64,000 bases of DNA, taken from the NCBI RefSeq assembly GCF_004766045.1, contig NZ_SPQQ01000005.1, positions 124,001 through 188,000 on the forward strand, in the 5' to 3' direction. Position 1 is the stretch's first letter, and every line of letters starts with the position of its first letter. This document shows, piece by piece, positions 63,528 to 64,000 of this stretch. The DNA is from Desulfosporosinus fructosivorans (GTDB lineage Bacteria > Bacillota > Desulfitobacteriia > Desulfitobacteriales > Desulfitobacteriaceae). A program made the translations under genes and the position numbers. The notes beneath the pieces are model-generated. The model was given only the letters and a program-made list of their open reading frames with translations. It ran no database searches and had not been told where the DNA came from.

Positions 63528-63530
63528 ATC

Positions 63531-64000
63531 TTAATCCTCTAACTGTTTCATACAATTAAAATACATGGTTATGATCCCAAGCTCCAATGGATTATGTATT
63601 ACAGTGGCTTTTTCTCTGGCTGCAGCCGTCGCTCCGCACGGCATACCCGGTGCCGCAATGATTGTCTTTTCGGTCACGTCTTCTCCCGTAATAAAATCGC
63701 CTGTCGTACCGGCATTGATGATATAGGTAAACTGATGGATAGGAGCCGGCGAAGAAATCCATGTGGAATGCTCCAAAGTTGCTGCCAAGCAAGCCGCTTT
63801 GTTATTGTCCAAATCGCAGATTACTGGTAACGCATGTTGTTCTGCGATATAATGGGCCGCCGCTTGTCCCACCGGGCCGGCTCCGATTATCAGCACGCGT
63901 TCCTGCCGAGGATTTATCCCCTGTTTCCTCATAGCCTCGATGATTGCCGCTGCAAAGCCCCTTCCCGTAGCCCAGCCATTGTCGGAGTGCACGGCACTCC
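63531..64000 (-). CDS. pylD: Pyrrolysine synthase PylD, 5'-truncated by window edge
   Basis: The C-terminal 156 codons, open to 64000. NGWATGRGFAAAIIEAMR, the Rossmann motif VLIIGAGPVGQAAAHYIAE, and HNPLELGIITMYFNCMKQLE are typical of PylD, which oxidises and cyclises 3-methylornithyl-lysine to pyrrolysine. The GTG at 63992 is not a start; codons before it fit the family. pylSn starts 4 nt after its stop. Confidence 0.92.
   Translation of the reverse strand, partial: SAVHSDNGWATGRGFAAAIIEAMRKQGINPRQERVLIIGAGPVGQAAAHYIAEQHALPVICDLDNNKAACLAATLEHSTWISSPAPIHQFTYIINAGTTGDFITGEDVTEKTIIAAPGMPCGATAAAREKATVIHNPLELGIITMYFNCMKQLED

Noticed and set aside
60954..64000. Possible tRNA-Pyl (pylT)
   Set aside because: I looked for a CTA-anticodon cloverleaf on both strands around the pyl genes and found none; it is probably outside the window.

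Overview
The window looks like an AT-rich (about 40% GC by eye) Gram-positive anaerobe, most likely a sulfate-reducing or dehalogenating Peptococcaceae of the Desulfosporosinus/Desulfitobacterium type. Three things point there: a bacterial split pyrrolysine synthetase (PylSn + PylSc) with PylD, DsrJ/DsrP subunits of the sulfite-reduction electron-transfer complex, and corrinoid-activation proteins. This placement is inference; no rRNA or tRNA gene was seen.

Region 1 (1-12.6 kb, all on the minus strand) is a probable DNA-modification/defence island. One transcription unit carries a DpdA-type transglycosylase fused to an extra N-terminal domain, then folE2, queC, queD and queE, which together make preQ0. 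After a strong terminator comes a second unit: NurA nuclease, HerA translocase, UvrD-like helicase, Fe-S PD-(D/E)XK nuclease and a DUF262 (DGQQR) protein. The proposed reading is 7-deazaguanine DNA marking plus a HerA-NurA/helicase-nuclease effector arm. This is the best candidate for an undescribed system.

Region 2 (12.6-21.5 kb) is accessory: small hypothetical genes, Uma2 and IS66 remnants, a lone receiver-domain protein, an XRE regulator, an AAA+ ATPase/subtilase pair (probable defence), and a PadR/membrane-protein pair behind a perfect 20-bp palindrome.

Region 3 (21.5-30.3 kb) holds an IS21 element, gene fragments, two EamA exporters around a MarR-GNAT fusion with a textbook promoter/operator, a GC-rich and apparently leaderless Rrf2 regulator, a methyltransferase and a lipoprotein amidase.

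Region 4 (31-47 kb) is an envelope/copper region: Met-rich exported proteins, CsoR-CopA, Lgt, an NlpC/P60 hydrolase, a DUF1540 protein, a SHOCT protein, GGDEF and broken HD-GYP genes, and an orphan dsrJ-dsrP pair. Several promoters here share an array of TTCAT half-sites spaced every 11 bp, suggesting one OmpR/PhoB-type regulon. Three Met-rich genes are broken by 4- or 8-nt tandem duplications.

Region 5 (47-57 kb) is mixed: a pentapeptide-repeat protein, a CDP-alcohol transferase, DUF1847, PhzF and DUF2269 proteins, a short UvrC homologue, GNAT and lipoproteins, and several gene fragments.

Region 6 (57.4-64 kb) is methylamine/betaine-type corrinoid metabolism: an ASKHA-ferredoxin corrinoid activator, a MocR regulator, tandem hairpins, a B12-methionine-synthase-activation-like protein, pylSc, pylSn and a partial pylD.
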